From Bacillota bacterium (GTDB lineage Bacteria; Bacillota; UBA4882; UBA8346): DNA of 64,000 bases. Location of the stretch: positions 124,001 through 188,000 of the forward strand of contig JAEZCE010000086.1 in NCBI GenBank assembly GCA_023429995.1. The letters run 5' to 3'. Made by a program: the position numbers and the translations under genes. Position 1 is the stretch's first letter, and each line of letters begins with the position of its first letter. The notes beneath the pieces are model-generated. The model searched no databases and was not told where the DNA came from. It saw only the letters and a program-made list of their open reading frames with translations. Below, in pieces: positions 8,463-18,270 of this stretch.

Positions 8463-9752
8463 ATGAAGAAGCTAATTTGGTTAAGTCTCGTTTTTCTGAT
8501 GATTTCTTCGGTTTGTTGGGCAAAACCCAGTAAACAAGAAACCTTCACCTTTTGGATGGGAGCGTTAACTCCGGAAAGAATCCAGGTATGGAATGAAATT
8601 ATTGCTTCATTTGAAAAGAAAAACCCAGATATCAAAGTGGATTTTTTAGGAGTTCCCGGTGACTATAGCGCTTATAAACAAAAATTGGATGTGGCGATTG
8701 CCGCTGGTATGGAACCGGATATTTCAGCCCAGTGCTATTCGGATTATATAGCGCGCGGTGTTTATGAGCCCCTCGATAATTATGTCGAACATTGGAAGGA
8801 TAAAAAATATTTTCCGGAATCTGCCTTTGACTCTGTCCGGGCGGTGGATGCCAAGAAACATAAATTGTATGGAATGCCTTGCACCACCAATGTCCGGGTG
8901 ATTTGGGTTCGGCCGGATTGGTTTAAACAAGCCCATTTAAAAGTATTTAAAACCTGGGATGAACTTTTTGCTGATATTCCCAAATTAACCGATAAATCCA
9001 AAGGAAGATACGGTTGGTCGATTCGGGGCGGCCCCGCCAGCGGTGAAACCATTGAACAGCTTATGTATTCTTATTCGGGTATTACCGATTATTTTACCGC
9101 CACCGGAAAATGCACTGTAAATGATCCCTTACATGTAAAATTTGTTGAGAAGTATTTAGGATTATATAATCAATATACTCCGGAAGATGATCTTACGAAA
9201 GGTTGGACGCAACTGGCTGCGGGTTTCCAATCCGGCAAGTGCGCCATGGTTTATCATAATCTCGGTTCGGCGAGTTCTCATGCCCAAGCGTTTAATAATG
9301 ATTTCTCCAAATTTATGGCGGTTAATTTACCATTGAGTGTCAAAGGTTACCGGGTTCATAATGCATTGTTTTCACCCGGGTACTCGATTCATCGATTGAG
9401 TAAACACAAACAGGCTGCCTGGAAATTTGTTTCATTTATCGTTACCAAAGAAGCCAGTTCAAGTTATGCCAAAGTCGTTGGCGATATTCCGCTTGATTCC
9501 AGAGCGGCTCAAGCCGGCTGGGTCAAGGAACGCCCATGGATTAAGACTGGGCAGGAGCTGCTGGCTTCGTCACAAACCAAATATTATAAAACCCCTTATT
9601 ATTTGCCCCAGTGGAAGAGTACTTTGGAAAAAGAAGTTGATCCGATGGTGCAAATGGTGATGATGAAACAAATGACCGCCAAAGAAATGTTGGACAAATG
9701 GGCTAAAATGATGGAAAAAGCCAAGGTGGATTATGACGCAAGTATAAAATAA
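8463..9752 (+). CDS. Extracellular sugar-binding protein of ABC importer
   Basis: About 429 residues with a type-I signal peptide (MKKLIWLSLVFLMISSVCWA, likely cut after Ala). The mature part starts with ETFTFWMG and has the family-1 solute-binding layout (PDIKVDFLGVPGDYSAYKQK, AGMEPDIS, CAMVYHNLG, WKFVSFIV). ATG 8463 has AGGAGGAGA upstream; an in-frame start overlapping the permease gene lacks a site. No clean lipobox is seen despite one Cys in the signal region. It delivers the ligand to the permeases at 6696 and 7570. Confidence 0.9.
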   Translation: MKKLIWLSLVFLMISSVCWAKPSKQETFTFWMGALTPERIQVWNEIIASFEKKNPDIKVDFLGVPGDYSAYKQKLDVAIAAGMEPDISAQCYSDYIARGVYEPLDNYVEHWKDKKYFPESAFDSVRAVDAKKHKLYGMPCTTNVRVIWVRPDWFKQAHLKVFKTWDELFADIPKLTDKSKGRYGWSIRGGPASGETIEQLMYSYSGITDYFTATGKCTVNDPLHVKFVEKYLGLYNQYTPEDDLTKGWTQLAAGFQSGKCAMVYHNLGSASSHAQAFNNDFSKFMAVNLPLSVKGYRVHNALFSPGYSIHRLSKHKQAAWKFVSFIVTKEASSSYAKVVGDIPLDSRAAQAGWVKERPWIKTGQELLASSQTKYYKTPYYLPQWKSTLEKEVDPMVQMVMMKQMTAKEMLDKWAKMMEKAKVDYDASIK

Positions 9753-9773
9753 ATTTTGTAAAAAAGTCTCCAG

Positions 9774-9820
9774 GATAAACCGAACCTTTCTCATGATGAG
9801 AAGGGGCTCGGTTTATCTTT
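9774..9820 (+). terminator. Hairpin after the binding-protein gene
   Basis: GATAAACCGA (9774-9783) pairs with TCGGTTTATC (9808-9817), with a partly paired inner part. Only a short T-run follows, so it probably causes partial termination or protects the 3' end, lowering expression of the downstream hydrolase relative to the binding protein. Confidence 0.6.
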
Positions 9821-9881
9821 AGTGAAATTCTTTTGGTTAACAGGTCTGAAAAGAACGATTCTACACAAAAGGGGGAAGTCG

Positions 9882-11414
9882 ATGACATCGTATCTTTCTT
9901 ATTGGACGGGTCATGAAGTCAAAGATCCCGAACTGGATCATTTTAAACACTTTCCGATTCGTTGTTACTTTGATAATGATAGTGATGAGTTAATCAATTT
10001 TCATGGCCAGGATGGTCAGATTGATTATGATGTATATCGTCAATTGCTCAAATCCATAAAGGCAATGGGCTATAACGCCATTGATATCCATGACCAGCTG
10101 GGCAGGGCCGAGTTTTACAGGTGGGCTTCCTATAAGAAATATTGGAATTATGTCGGTGATATTTATCACATTGAAAAGCTAATCGATATCATTCACCAAG
10201 AGGGACTGCTCGTCCAGATTCCCATGTATCTGGCTTGGGGATTTGATCCGATTGAAGAATCCGATGAATGCTGGCACAAGTATGCCGGTAAATGGAAGGA
10301 AAAATGGCAAGCTTACATGGCTTCAGCCCTTGGAAAAGGTGATTTGTTCCTGCTTCGTCCCAGATCTCCGGTATACGATTCCAAGTATAAATGCACTTGC
10401 GATGATTGCGCAGCAAAAGGGGTGGGTGCGATCATGACTGAAGTTTTTGCGGCAGTGGAAGAAATCATATTGGAAAAGAAACCCCAGGCGCGACTAATCT
10501 GCGATTTATATGCCGAAGGACATGAATTGTGGCGCAACGGCAGCTTCAAGGTCAGTGAAAAATGGCTTTTATTGGCTGCGGATAACGGATTTGGGAAGTT
10601 GCCTCCTCTTTTGGACATGGGGAAAGGACCGCATCAATGGGGCATATATCTTCACGCGGGCTTCTGGTTGAACCATACGGTACAGGATCCGCATCTCGAA
10701 CCGCTTAGAAAAGCGGTAGAAACTGCGTATACATACGGAGCTACCGATTATATCCTTGTGAACGGGCAGAGCTTTAAAAATTTTATCTTGAACCTGGAAG
10801 CTGTGATGCAGATGGTGCATGATGGGACGGATTTCTCACGGAAGGACTTTATCCGGAATTGGGTAAGTCGGCTATTTGGCGTTGATGACCAAAAGCTGGC
10901 ATACCGGATTGATTTACTTATAGAAAATATTGCCGAAGCGCACCGGGCGTTAGCTGTTTGTCCGGGTTATCTCGATCCTCAAGAAGACCTGGATCGGGGA
11001 TTTACAGCGACTATGATCCAAGTGGTTTATCGGCTGATCCGCCGAATTAACGGCACTCATCATGAAGCATTGCCTTACAATATAAACAAGGCCAAAGCTT
11101 TAAAAATAGAGATTGAGAGATTATATAATGAGTCCCAGGCCATAGAACTTCTGATTCCGGACAACGCCAAACCGGCTTGGAATGATCAGTTTACTTTTCC
11201 ATTGGAGTTGCTTCATGAACAGATGTCCTTCACTTTGGTCCTCTTTGAGGTAGTTGAGGAAAAACGGGAAAAGGTTGAGGCTAAAATAGCTTTGAAGGCT
11301 TTACGTTCTCTAGTGGAGAGGGGTTCGGCATTAACTTACTTCAAGGAATGGTATACCCCGGAAAAATCACGCAGGCATCATCCCATTCCGGAAGAGGATA
11401 TTTTTACATTTTAA
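9882..11414 (+). CDS. Putative GH115-like glycoside hydrolase (alpha-glucuronidase-like)
   Basis: About 510 residues without a signal peptide. GIYLHAGFWLNHTVQDPHLEPLR, then TDYILVNGQSFKNFILNLEAVMQM, follow the pattern of the GH115 alpha-glucuronidase barrel (YYH...G-P...W; W-x-x-N-x-GD-x-K-x-x-E). A CTCDDC motif at residues ~174-179 resembles Cys-rich loops in uronate-acting TIM-barrel hydrolases. Known GH115 enzymes are much longer, so this is a short or divergent form. GGGGGAAGTCG before ATG 9882 fixes the start. It sits between a sugar importer and a GH38 gene, so it is likely an intracellular oligosaccharide-processing enzyme. Confidence 0.5.
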   Translation: MTSYLSYWTGHEVKDPELDHFKHFPIRCYFDNDSDELINFHGQDGQIDYDVYRQLLKSIKAMGYNAIDIHDQLGRAEFYRWASYKKYWNYVGDIYHIEKLIDIIHQEGLLVQIPMYLAWGFDPIEESDECWHKYAGKWKEKWQAYMASALGKGDLFLLRPRSPVYDSKYKCTCDDCAAKGVGAIMTEVFAAVEEIILEKKPQARLICDLYAEGHELWRNGSFKVSEKWLLLAADNGFGKLPPLLDMGKGPHQWGIYLHAGFWLNHTVQDPHLEPLRKAVETAYTYGATDYILVNGQSFKNFILNLEAVMQMVHDGTDFSRKDFIRNWVSRLFGVDDQKLAYRIDLLIENIAEAHRALAVCPGYLDPQEDLDRGFTATMIQVVYRLIRRINGTHHEALPYNINKAKALKIEIERLYNESQAIELLIPDNAKPAWNDQFTFPLELLHEQMSFTLVLFEVVEEKREKVEAKIALKALRSLVERGSALTYFKEWYTPEKSRRHHPIPEEDIFTF

Positions 11415-11546
11415 TTATTTCTCCCATCCAACGCGATACAAAAAATTAGGTTATAATGGGAATATGACTGAGAGAACGGAGTCCGTAACCTAATAATGTT
11501 CCATGTATCAATCATAATATTTTTGTAAATATAATGGGAGCTATTG

Positions 11547-13346
11547 ATGGCAAAAATATTGCACAAGTTTGTAAAAAAAACCACGGATAAACCCTTAAAA
11601 ATCAAACTATTATTATTTATTATCCCGGTGATCGTTCTTGCGGTTGCTTTGACCGGTTTTTTTTCCTATTTTTATGCCATCAAACAAATAAAAAAAAATG
11701 CCGACACTCTATTGAAAGGGACGGTTTATCAAACTGGGATATTCGTTAACGATCGTTTAGCGGCGATCTTTGAGCAACTTGTAATCCTTGAAAATGAACC
11801 TTCTTTTCAAAGACTGGTCATCAATGATTACCCCCCTTCGCAAAGTTCGCAGAGATTTCATGATGTTATTGATTTTAATAATCAATTAAGCCAAACGTAC
11901 CAACGTTATTATCCGATGATTGATTCGATCTATTTTCGGGTGAATGACAGGGAGTTGCAAATTTCCGATGAAGTGCCTAAACGGGTCGGTATTCAATTAG
12001 AGAAATGGTTAAGCCAGTATCAGGGCTCTCCGAAGGGTTATTATTGGCTTAACGATCATCCGGATCGGATTTTTTCTACACAGCACCGGCGTCAGGTGAT
12101 TACTATTTTTAAAGTCATCGGTTCTTTGAAGACAACCACCAAAGGAATCTTTCTTATTAACCTTAAAAGCAATTATTTCAAAGAACTGCTTACCAATGGA
12201 AGACTTGATAATGATAGTTATCTGGTGCTCTTAAGTCCTGATGGGCAACTTTTTCCAGATAAAGTTCCTGCCCCGTATATTGTAACCAATAGTATTTGGC
12301 GGAATTTGATCCATCATCAGCAAACCCAAGAAATTATGAATATCCAAAGCGGGATGGGCCGTAAAATGCTGCTCGTTTTTTGCCAGATCAAAATCAACCG
12401 CTGGTTTATTGCTGCGGTTGTCCCGGAAAAGAATTTATTGGCTGAGGTAGGTAAGATTAAGAAAACCATCTGGGTTATTGTTCTGATCGTAGTATGTTTG
12501 GCTGCACTTGTTACGGTAATCATTGCCAATGGTTTGGTGGGCTCCCTTAACAATCTGGTGAAACAGGTTCGATGTTTTGAAACTGGCGATTTTACCATCC
12601 AGTTTAATCAGGGTGAAAATAATGAGATTGGCGTGTTGGCGAAAGCTTTAAATAGCATGTTGGGAACCATTCAAGACTTATTGTATAAAATTCAGAGGGA
12701 GCAAGAACAAAAACGTCAATTTGAACTTAACGCATTACAGGCACAGGTAAATCCGCATTTTCTTTATAATACCTTAGGGTCGATTAAACATTTGATTGAT
12801 ATGAAAGAAAATGGACAAGCCAGTAAGATGGTGGTCGCTCTTACGAAATTTTTCCGAATCGGTATCAGCAGAGGAAAAGAAATTATTACCGTGGCCGAAG
12901 AGCTGGAACATGTCCGTAATTATTTAAGGATTCAAAAAATGCGTTATCAAGAAAATCTTGATTTTGAGATTCATATGGATCCGGAAATCTTGAATTGTTA
13001 CATTATAAAATTGATCTTACAGCCTATTGTTGAAAACTCCATCTATCACGGTATCAAAAATAAAAAAAATGCTTTGGGAATGATTAAAATATCCGGTTGG
13101 AGGGTTGGAGAGGATATAATCATTGAGATTTATGATAATGGTATTGGAATGGATCAAGCAACATTAAATCAAGTAAAGCATTCATTGGAAATTGCTTATC
13201 GGGAGGAAACAACGGTCTCTTTTGGCTTAAAAAATGTTAATGAACGGATCCGATTACATTTTGGTTCTCAATATGGTTTGACCATTGAAAGTATAAAAAG
13301 CCAATATACATTGGTACAAGTTAAAATTCCCAGATCAACTTTTTAG
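11547..13346 (+). CDS. Sensor histidine kinase, YesM family
   Basis: About 599 residues: TM1 near 20-42, an extracytoplasmic sensor of roughly 260 residues, TM2 near 305-330, HAMP, a His_kinase domain (QAQVNPHFLYNTLGSIKHLI, with His as phosphoacceptor) and a HATPase (PIVENSIYHGIKNK, DNGIGM, GLKNVNERI). The pair with the AraC-type response regulator 14 bp downstream is the classic YesMN arrangement controlling sugar-uptake operons. ATG 11547 with GGGAG upstream is preferred over a TTG one codon earlier. Confidence 0.9.
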   Translation: MAKILHKFVKKTTDKPLKIKLLLFIIPVIVLAVALTGFFSYFYAIKQIKKNADTLLKGTVYQTGIFVNDRLAAIFEQLVILENEPSFQRLVINDYPPSQSSQRFHDVIDFNNQLSQTYQRYYPMIDSIYFRVNDRELQISDEVPKRVGIQLEKWLSQYQGSPKGYYWLNDHPDRIFSTQHRRQVITIFKVIGSLKTTTKGIFLINLKSNYFKELLTNGRLDNDSYLVLLSPDGQLFPDKVPAPYIVTNSIWRNLIHHQQTQEIMNIQSGMGRKMLLVFCQIKINRWFIAAVVPEKNLLAEVGKIKKTIWVIVLIVVCLAALVTVIIANGLVGSLNNLVKQVRCFETGDFTIQFNQGENNEIGVLAKALNSMLGTIQDLLYKIQREQEQKRQFELNALQAQVNPHFLYNTLGSIKHLIDMKENGQASKMVVALTKFFRIGISRGKEIITVAEELEHVRNYLRIQKMRYQENLDFEIHMDPEILNCYIIKLILQPIVENSIYHGIKNKKNALGMIKISGWRVGEDIIIEIYDNGIGMDQATLNQVKHSLEIAYREETTVSFGLKNVNERIRLHFGSQYGLTIESIKSQYTLVQVKIPRSTF

Positions 13347-13359
13347 CTCGGAGGTTACC

Positions 13360-14637
13360 TTGACGAAATTAATCATTATCGATGATGACCACATCATGCG
13401 GGAAGGTTTGTGCCTCAATATTCCCTGGGAAGAGAAGGGTTTTTTATTGGTGGCGACAGCTGCGGATGGGGAAGAAGGTTTGGAGTTGATCAAAATCCAC
13501 CGGCCTCAAATCGTTCTGGCCGATATTCGAATGCCGTTTATGAATGGACTCCAGTTGGCCGAAAAGGTTAAAGAAGAATTTCCGGAGATCAAAATCATTT
13601 TTCTAACGGCTTACGATGATTTCGAATATGCCTATAAAGCTTTGAAACTGAGGGTCAATGATTATATTTTAAAATGGGAAGAGAACGAAGAAATATTAAA
13701 TAAAGTGATTAAAGTACGGGATGAGCTTCTAAATGAAGCTAAAGTCACTGAGCAAATTAATAAAAGCCGTTCTGTTATGCGGAAAGAACTGGCAAGGAGC
13801 TTTCTTTTGGGTTTATCGGTTGAACCCAATCAGTCATTTGATAATTTTGAAGAATTAGATTTTGAGAATAAGTTTTTTACGGTGGTTTTGATTGGCGTTG
13901 GAGGAAACCCAAATCCAATCAGTATCGGGATGGGAGATTGTGAAAAGTCTTTGGTCCTTGATATATCGGAAACGGTTCTTTTAAAACATCAGCAAAATTT
14001 TTTAGGAGTGAATATGGATCAAAACTCCTGCATTTTGCTTAATTTACCGGATGATAGCGACGCTCAGATTGAGATGCGCGAACCCATTTTTCAAGAATTG
14101 AAGCAAGAAATTGAAAAAGCCTTAAACCATCAAGTGATGATAGTTGTCGGAAATATCCATGAAGGTCTGGAAAATGTTCGTATTCCTTATCAGGAAGCGT
14201 TGACTGGGATTAATTTGCGAAATGTGGTAAACAGTTCGGCGGTGATTTTTTATAAAAATCTTAAAGATGGAGCACTTTCCCATCAAGTTTTAATAAAAAA
14301 AATCATGAATTATGTCGATGAAAATTATCAAAAAGAAACCATTTCTTTGAATGATTTAGCAGTGGCGGTGCATCTAAGCCCTAATTATATCAGTAGTCTT
14401 TTTAAAAAATACCGTAATATTACCTTTAGTGAATATTTGATCAAGGTTAGGATGGATAAAGCCCAGGATTTACTGAAGTATACTGATTTAAAAACCTATG
14501 AAGTGGCTGAAAAAATAGGATATACCAATTCCCAATATTTCAGCGTATTGTTCAAACAAACTACGGGATATTCCCCAACCGAGTATAAAAAATTAGATGT
14601 AATCGCGAAAAATGAAGATGATAATGAAAAATTGTGA
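13360..14637 (+). CDS. Response regulator with AraC-type DNA-binding domain, YesN family
   Basis: A 425-residue protein starting with TTG (GGAGG 5 nt upstream). The receiver domain has the acidic pair IIDDDH, the phosphoacceptor Asp55 in VLADIRMP and the Lys region in YILKWEENEE. The centre (130-310) is a linker domain. The C-terminal HTH reads LNDLAVAVHLSPNYISSLFKK and VAEKIGYTNSQYFSVLFKQTTGYSP. It probably activates the flanking transporter and hydrolase genes when phosphorylated by the kinase at 11547. Its stop overlaps the region of the next gene's ribosome site. Confidence 0.9.
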   Translation: MTKLIIIDDDHIMREGLCLNIPWEEKGFLLVATAADGEEGLELIKIHRPQIVLADIRMPFMNGLQLAEKVKEEFPEIKIIFLTAYDDFEYAYKALKLRVNDYILKWEENEEILNKVIKVRDELLNEAKVTEQINKSRSVMRKELARSFLLGLSVEPNQSFDNFEELDFENKFFTVVLIGVGGNPNPISIGMGDCEKSLVLDISETVLLKHQQNFLGVNMDQNSCILLNLPDDSDAQIEMREPIFQELKQEIEKALNHQVMIVVGNIHEGLENVRIPYQEALTGINLRNVVNSSAVIFYKNLKDGALSHQVLIKKIMNYVDENYQKETISLNDLAVAVHLSPNYISSLFKKYRNITFSEYLIKVRMDKAQDLLKYTDLKTYEVAEKIGYTNSQYFSVLFKQTTGYSPTEYKKLDVIAKNEDDNEKL

Positions 14638-14645
14638 GGGACTCC

Positions 14646-17600
14646 ATGGATAAAAATCATTTTTTACGAACAGGCTCATCCTTTATGGGTAAAGTTCGGG
14701 CAGTGATGCCTGATATCGAAGTACCACTTCCCGTATGGCAATACCGGGAGGGTGAATATCTAGCCCCCCAAAATTTTCGTAATCTTACAGAATGGCGTTC
14801 GATACAACAAGGTGAAATTTGGACCGCAAGCACGGCCTTTTTTAAAAATACCATTACCGTAGATGAATCTTTCCAAGACCGTTGCATCCAGTTAATCTTT
14901 GATAACATGGGCGAAAGTTTAGTTTATATCAATGGAAGGCCACGCCAGGGATTGGACACCAACCGTAATACAGCCAAAATTACCGATCGAGCCGTTCCTG
15001 GCGAATCCTTTGAAATTTTAGTGGAATCTACTCTACAATGGCAAAAATCGGCTCATGCCGCTCATTTGGGTCAAGAGTATGGTCCGCATATTTTTAAAAA
15101 AGCCGCTCTGGTTGTAATCAATCCCTCCATCGCCCGTTTTGTAGCCGATGTTGAGTTTCTTTATGAGTATTATCTCCAATTTGAAGAAAGTAAAGTTGCT
15201 GAACTGATTGATTATGTTCATCTCCATGTGCAACCCTTTTCATCCCGTCCGGAATTGTTGGCCCAAATTCATGAAGCCCAAGAATATCTAAAGTCGCATT
15301 TTTTTACTGACGACTCCTCAGAAATGTCAACCATTCAGGCGGTTGGACATTCCCATTTAGATCTGGCTTACCTCTGGCCGGCTAAAGAAACCATCCGCAA
15401 ATGCGGCCGGACCTTTTCAAATATGTTGCAATTGCTGGAAAAATATCCGGATTTTCATTTTACCCAAAGCCAGCCCGTATTGTATCAATTTTGCAAGTGC
15501 TATTATCCGGAATTGTATCAACGGATCAAAGAATACATCCGCCAGGGCCGTTGGGAAGTAGTCGGTGGCATGTATGTCGAATCCGATTGTAACATTCCTT
15601 CCGGTGAATCCTTGATTCGGCAATTCTTATATGGCCAACGGTTTATCCAAGAAGAATTCGGCCAAACTTCCGATATTTGCTGGCTGCCCGATACCTTTGG
15701 CTATTCCGCCGCTTTACCCCAGATATTACAAAAATGTGGCATTCGTTATTTTTATACTTTCAAACTTCAAAAAAATTCGGTCAATGAGTTTCCCTATAAC
15801 CTATTCACCTGGGAGGGAATCGATGGCAGTAAAGTCATGGCTGCTCTCGATCCTTTCGCAGGATATGACGGAAAAATGGAATTGAGCGATCTTCACTCCG
15901 GATTGAAAAAATACCATCAGAAAAATAAATATCCCCAGGTCATGTATTTATACGGTTATGGAGATGGCGGCGGCGGAACCACTCCCGAAATGATTGAGAA
16001 AGTCGAACGTATCAATAAGGTACGGAGCCTTCCCCGTTTATCAATGGGTACAGCCCGGGAATTTTTTGAAAGGATCTGTCAAACCCACACCGAGCCCCCC
16101 AATTGGCAAGGTGAACTCTATTTTGAATGGCATCAAGGAACCTATACTTCACAAGCCCAGCTCAAACAGATGAATCGTAAATTGGAATTTCTTTACCGGG
16201 ATACCGAAATTCTAATGAGCCTGACGGGATTTGATAGTGAAAAACACCTGAAACTAAATGAAGGATGGAAGCTTATTTTATTTAATCAATTTCATGACAT
16301 TCTCCCGGGTAGTTGTCAAGCTGAGGGCCGCCTGGAAGCCATGGAAAAATATCAAAAGGCCTATGAAATCGGTCAGAGCCTTCGGGGTCAAAGCCTTGCC
16401 AAGCTATTTCCCACATTAACCGATACTATTGGTTCTCCAAAACAAATTGTCGTGTTCAACACATTGTCATTTTCCCGCACGGAATACATTGATGCATCAG
16501 CTATTCCAGAAGGGGCATCGATTATAGACCAAACTACCGGCTTCTTTGCGCCTTGCCAACGTCTGGCCAACGGCAATTTGATTTTTAAAGCGAACGATAT
16601 CCCGGCTTTCGGTTATAAGCTGTTTCAAATCCAAAGCCAAGCAACATCCGATCATATTTCAGCGGATAAAGAGTTGCTATCTGAGTCAGCCGATGATTAC
16701 CGGCTGGAAAATTGCTTTCTTCGAGTGATGATTGCTAAGTCTACCGGAAATATTATCAGTATTTTTGACAAGGAAAATCAGCGCGAAGTCATTAACGGCC
16801 AAGGAAACTATTTTGAGCTTTTCCCGGAAGTCCATGATTTCTATGACGCCTGGAATATCAATGAACAGACTTTAAAACATCCCCAAGTTATCCATGCGGT
16901 TCATTCTTTCAAAATTTTAAACAATGGTTCCAGTATGGCCCAATTGGAGATTTGCAAAGTCTTCGGCCAATCCCAAATCAAACAGGTGATTTCCTTCACC
17001 GACGAAAGCCGGCGAATTGACTTTGAAACAGAGGTTCAATGGGCGGAAGCGGAAAAATTGCTAAAAGTCGCCTTTGATCTGGGTGTATTTGCAACAAAAG
17101 CTACCTATGATATAGCGTATGGTAATATTGAACGATCGACCCGGAATAATACTTCTTGGGAAAGAGCTCAATATGAAGTGTCTGCCCATAAATGGGCTGA
17201 TCTGTCGGAAAACGATTTTGGCGTGGCTTTGCTTAATGATTGCAAATACGGTTATGATATTAAAAACCATAAGATGCGCTTAACTTTGTTAAAATCGCCC
17301 CGTTACCCCGATAATACCTGTGATCTGGGCGAGCATCATTTCCGATATGCGTTATTGGTTCATACAGGCGGATGGAGGGCAGCCAAAGTCGATCAAGAGG
17401 GATATTGTCTAAACGACCCTTTGATTATCACATACCTGGAAAATGTGCCTTCTCATTTGAAACCCTGTGATTCCTTTATTGAACTTCAGGGGGAAGGCGT
17501 CTTTATCGAAACAGTAAAACACTGTGAAGATGATTCCGGGGATATACTGCTGAGGGTGTTTGAGAATCACGGTTCGTTTCGTAAGGTCTCGATTCAGCTT

Positions 17601-17741
17601 AAGCAGATTTCTAAGGCCAAGGTTTATGAATGCGATATGCTGGAAAATAAATTATTGGAAATCCCATTTTCCAATGGAGTGGTCGAAATTAATTTAAAGC
17701 CCTATGAAATCAAAACGTTGCGGTTCGTTGTTCTTCGTTAA
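14646..17741 (+). CDS. GH38 alpha-mannosidase
   Basis: About 1031 residues, no signal peptide, so cytoplasmic. The zinc-binding HSHLDLAYLWPAKET is at ~235-250, the nucleophile region LPDTFGYSAALPQIL at ~345-360, a further site motif NQFHDILPGS near 547, and the C-terminal beta domain includes NYFELFPEVHDFYDAW. This is the retaining Zn-dependent GH38 architecture at normal length (900-1050). The start at ATG 14646 follows GAGGG; an upstream GTG overlapping the regulator's stop is possible. It ends the glycan operon after the YesMN pair. Alpha-mannoside substrates are inferred from family only. Confidence 0.92.
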   Translation: MDKNHFLRTGSSFMGKVRAVMPDIEVPLPVWQYREGEYLAPQNFRNLTEWRSIQQGEIWTASTAFFKNTITVDESFQDRCIQLIFDNMGESLVYINGRPRQGLDTNRNTAKITDRAVPGESFEILVESTLQWQKSAHAAHLGQEYGPHIFKKAALVVINPSIARFVADVEFLYEYYLQFEESKVAELIDYVHLHVQPFSSRPELLAQIHEAQEYLKSHFFTDDSSEMSTIQAVGHSHLDLAYLWPAKETIRKCGRTFSNMLQLLEKYPDFHFTQSQPVLYQFCKCYYPELYQRIKEYIRQGRWEVVGGMYVESDCNIPSGESLIRQFLYGQRFIQEEFGQTSDICWLPDTFGYSAALPQILQKCGIRYFYTFKLQKNSVNEFPYNLFTWEGIDGSKVMAALDPFAGYDGKMELSDLHSGLKKYHQKNKYPQVMYLYGYGDGGGGTTPEMIEKVERINKVRSLPRLSMGTAREFFERICQTHTEPPNWQGELYFEWHQGTYTSQAQLKQMNRKLEFLYRDTEILMSLTGFDSEKHLKLNEGWKLILFNQFHDILPGSCQAEGRLEAMEKYQKAYEIGQSLRGQSLAKLFPTLTDTIGSPKQIVVFNTLSFSRTEYIDASAIPEGASIIDQTTGFFAPCQRLANGNLIFKANDIPAFGYKLFQIQSQATSDHISADKELLSESADDYRLENCFLRVMIAKSTGNIISIFDKENQREVINGQGNYFELFPEVHDFYDAWNINEQTLKHPQVIHAVHSFKILNNGSSMAQLEICKVFGQSQIKQVISFTDESRRIDFETEVQWAEAEKLLKVAFDLGVFATKATYDIAYGNIERSTRNNTSWERAQYEVSAHKWADLSENDFGVALLNDCKYGYDIKNHKMRLTLLKSPRYPDNTCDLGEHHFRYALLVHTGGWRAAKVDQEGYCLNDPLIITYLENVPSHLKPCDSFIELQGEGVFIETVKHCEDDSGDILLRVFENHGSFRKVSIQLKQISKAKVYECDMLENKLLEIPFSNGVVEINLKPYEIKTLRFVVLR

Positions 17742-17770
17742 AGAAACGCTGAATGATTAGGCTGACTTAT

Positions 17771-17875
17771 ATGAAAATCACTACTGACAGTGAATTGGAG
17801 GTTATCAGTTGGTGGGAAGATTTACGGGTTCGGGCGGAGAAGGGACATGCATTTATCGTGAAAACACCTAAATAA
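17771..17875 (+). CDS. Possible 34-residue ORF (unrecognised)
   Basis: ATG 17771 opens a frame starting MKITTDSELEVISWWEDL and ending KTPK, whose stop lies within the left arm of the palindrome at 17870-17899. There is no good ribosome binding site. It may be a gene remnant or chance. Confidence 0.25.
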   Translation: MKITTDSELEVISWWEDLRVRAEKGHAFIVKTPK

Positions 17876-17899
17876 CCAGGCCAATTGGCCTGGTTATTT
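17870..17899. terminator. 30-bp perfect palindrome, probable bidirectional terminator
   Basis: Left arm AAATAACCAGGCCAA (17870-17884) and right arm TTGGCCTGGTTATTT (17885-17899) form a perfect palindrome between convergent genes. The A-rich and T-rich ends let it terminate in both directions. The stop of the minus-strand gene at 17894 lies in its right arm. Confidence 0.75.
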
Positions 17900-18151
17900 G
17901 GCCGGATCTTCGTTGGGTTTTGAAGTATAATTTCGAATATATTCAAGTAATTTAGAACGGGTCTCCGATGGCAGATTAAGTAAAATATGCAACAGTTCTT
18001 TATCCGACCCGGTAGCCAGACCGACAAAGGATGCAACATCCGAAGCGGATGCGTTTTCTTTTTGGTAATCCGCAAGTAGGCTTGAAAATACTTCCAACAT
18101 ATCTTTTGAATCTAAATCCGTATTCTTTTTTTCATCCCACAAAATACTCAT
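17894..18151 (-). CDS. Small acidic protein of unknown function
   Basis: About 85 residues beginning MSILWDEKKN, predicted mostly helical (LEVFSSLLADYQKE, DKELLHILLNLPSETRSKLLEYI), with no membrane segment. ATG 18151 is preceded by GAGGAAGTG; a GTG three codons earlier is too close to the site. It ends in the 17870-17899 palindrome. I do not recognise the family. It may regulate or bind a partner through its helices, but nothing shows this. Confidence 0.55.
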   Translation of the reverse strand: MSILWDEKKNTDLDSKDMLEVFSSLLADYQKENASASDVASFVGLATGSDKELLHILLNLPSETRSKLLEYIRNYTSKPNEDPAK

Positions 18152-18270
18152 TTTTAACACTTCCTCACCTTCATTGTATTATAGAATGATTGTTGATTCA
18201 AGTTTTAATTCCAAAACATAAAATTATTACCATTTGATATTTTCCGGTGTAAATGAATGATGGTTTTGAT

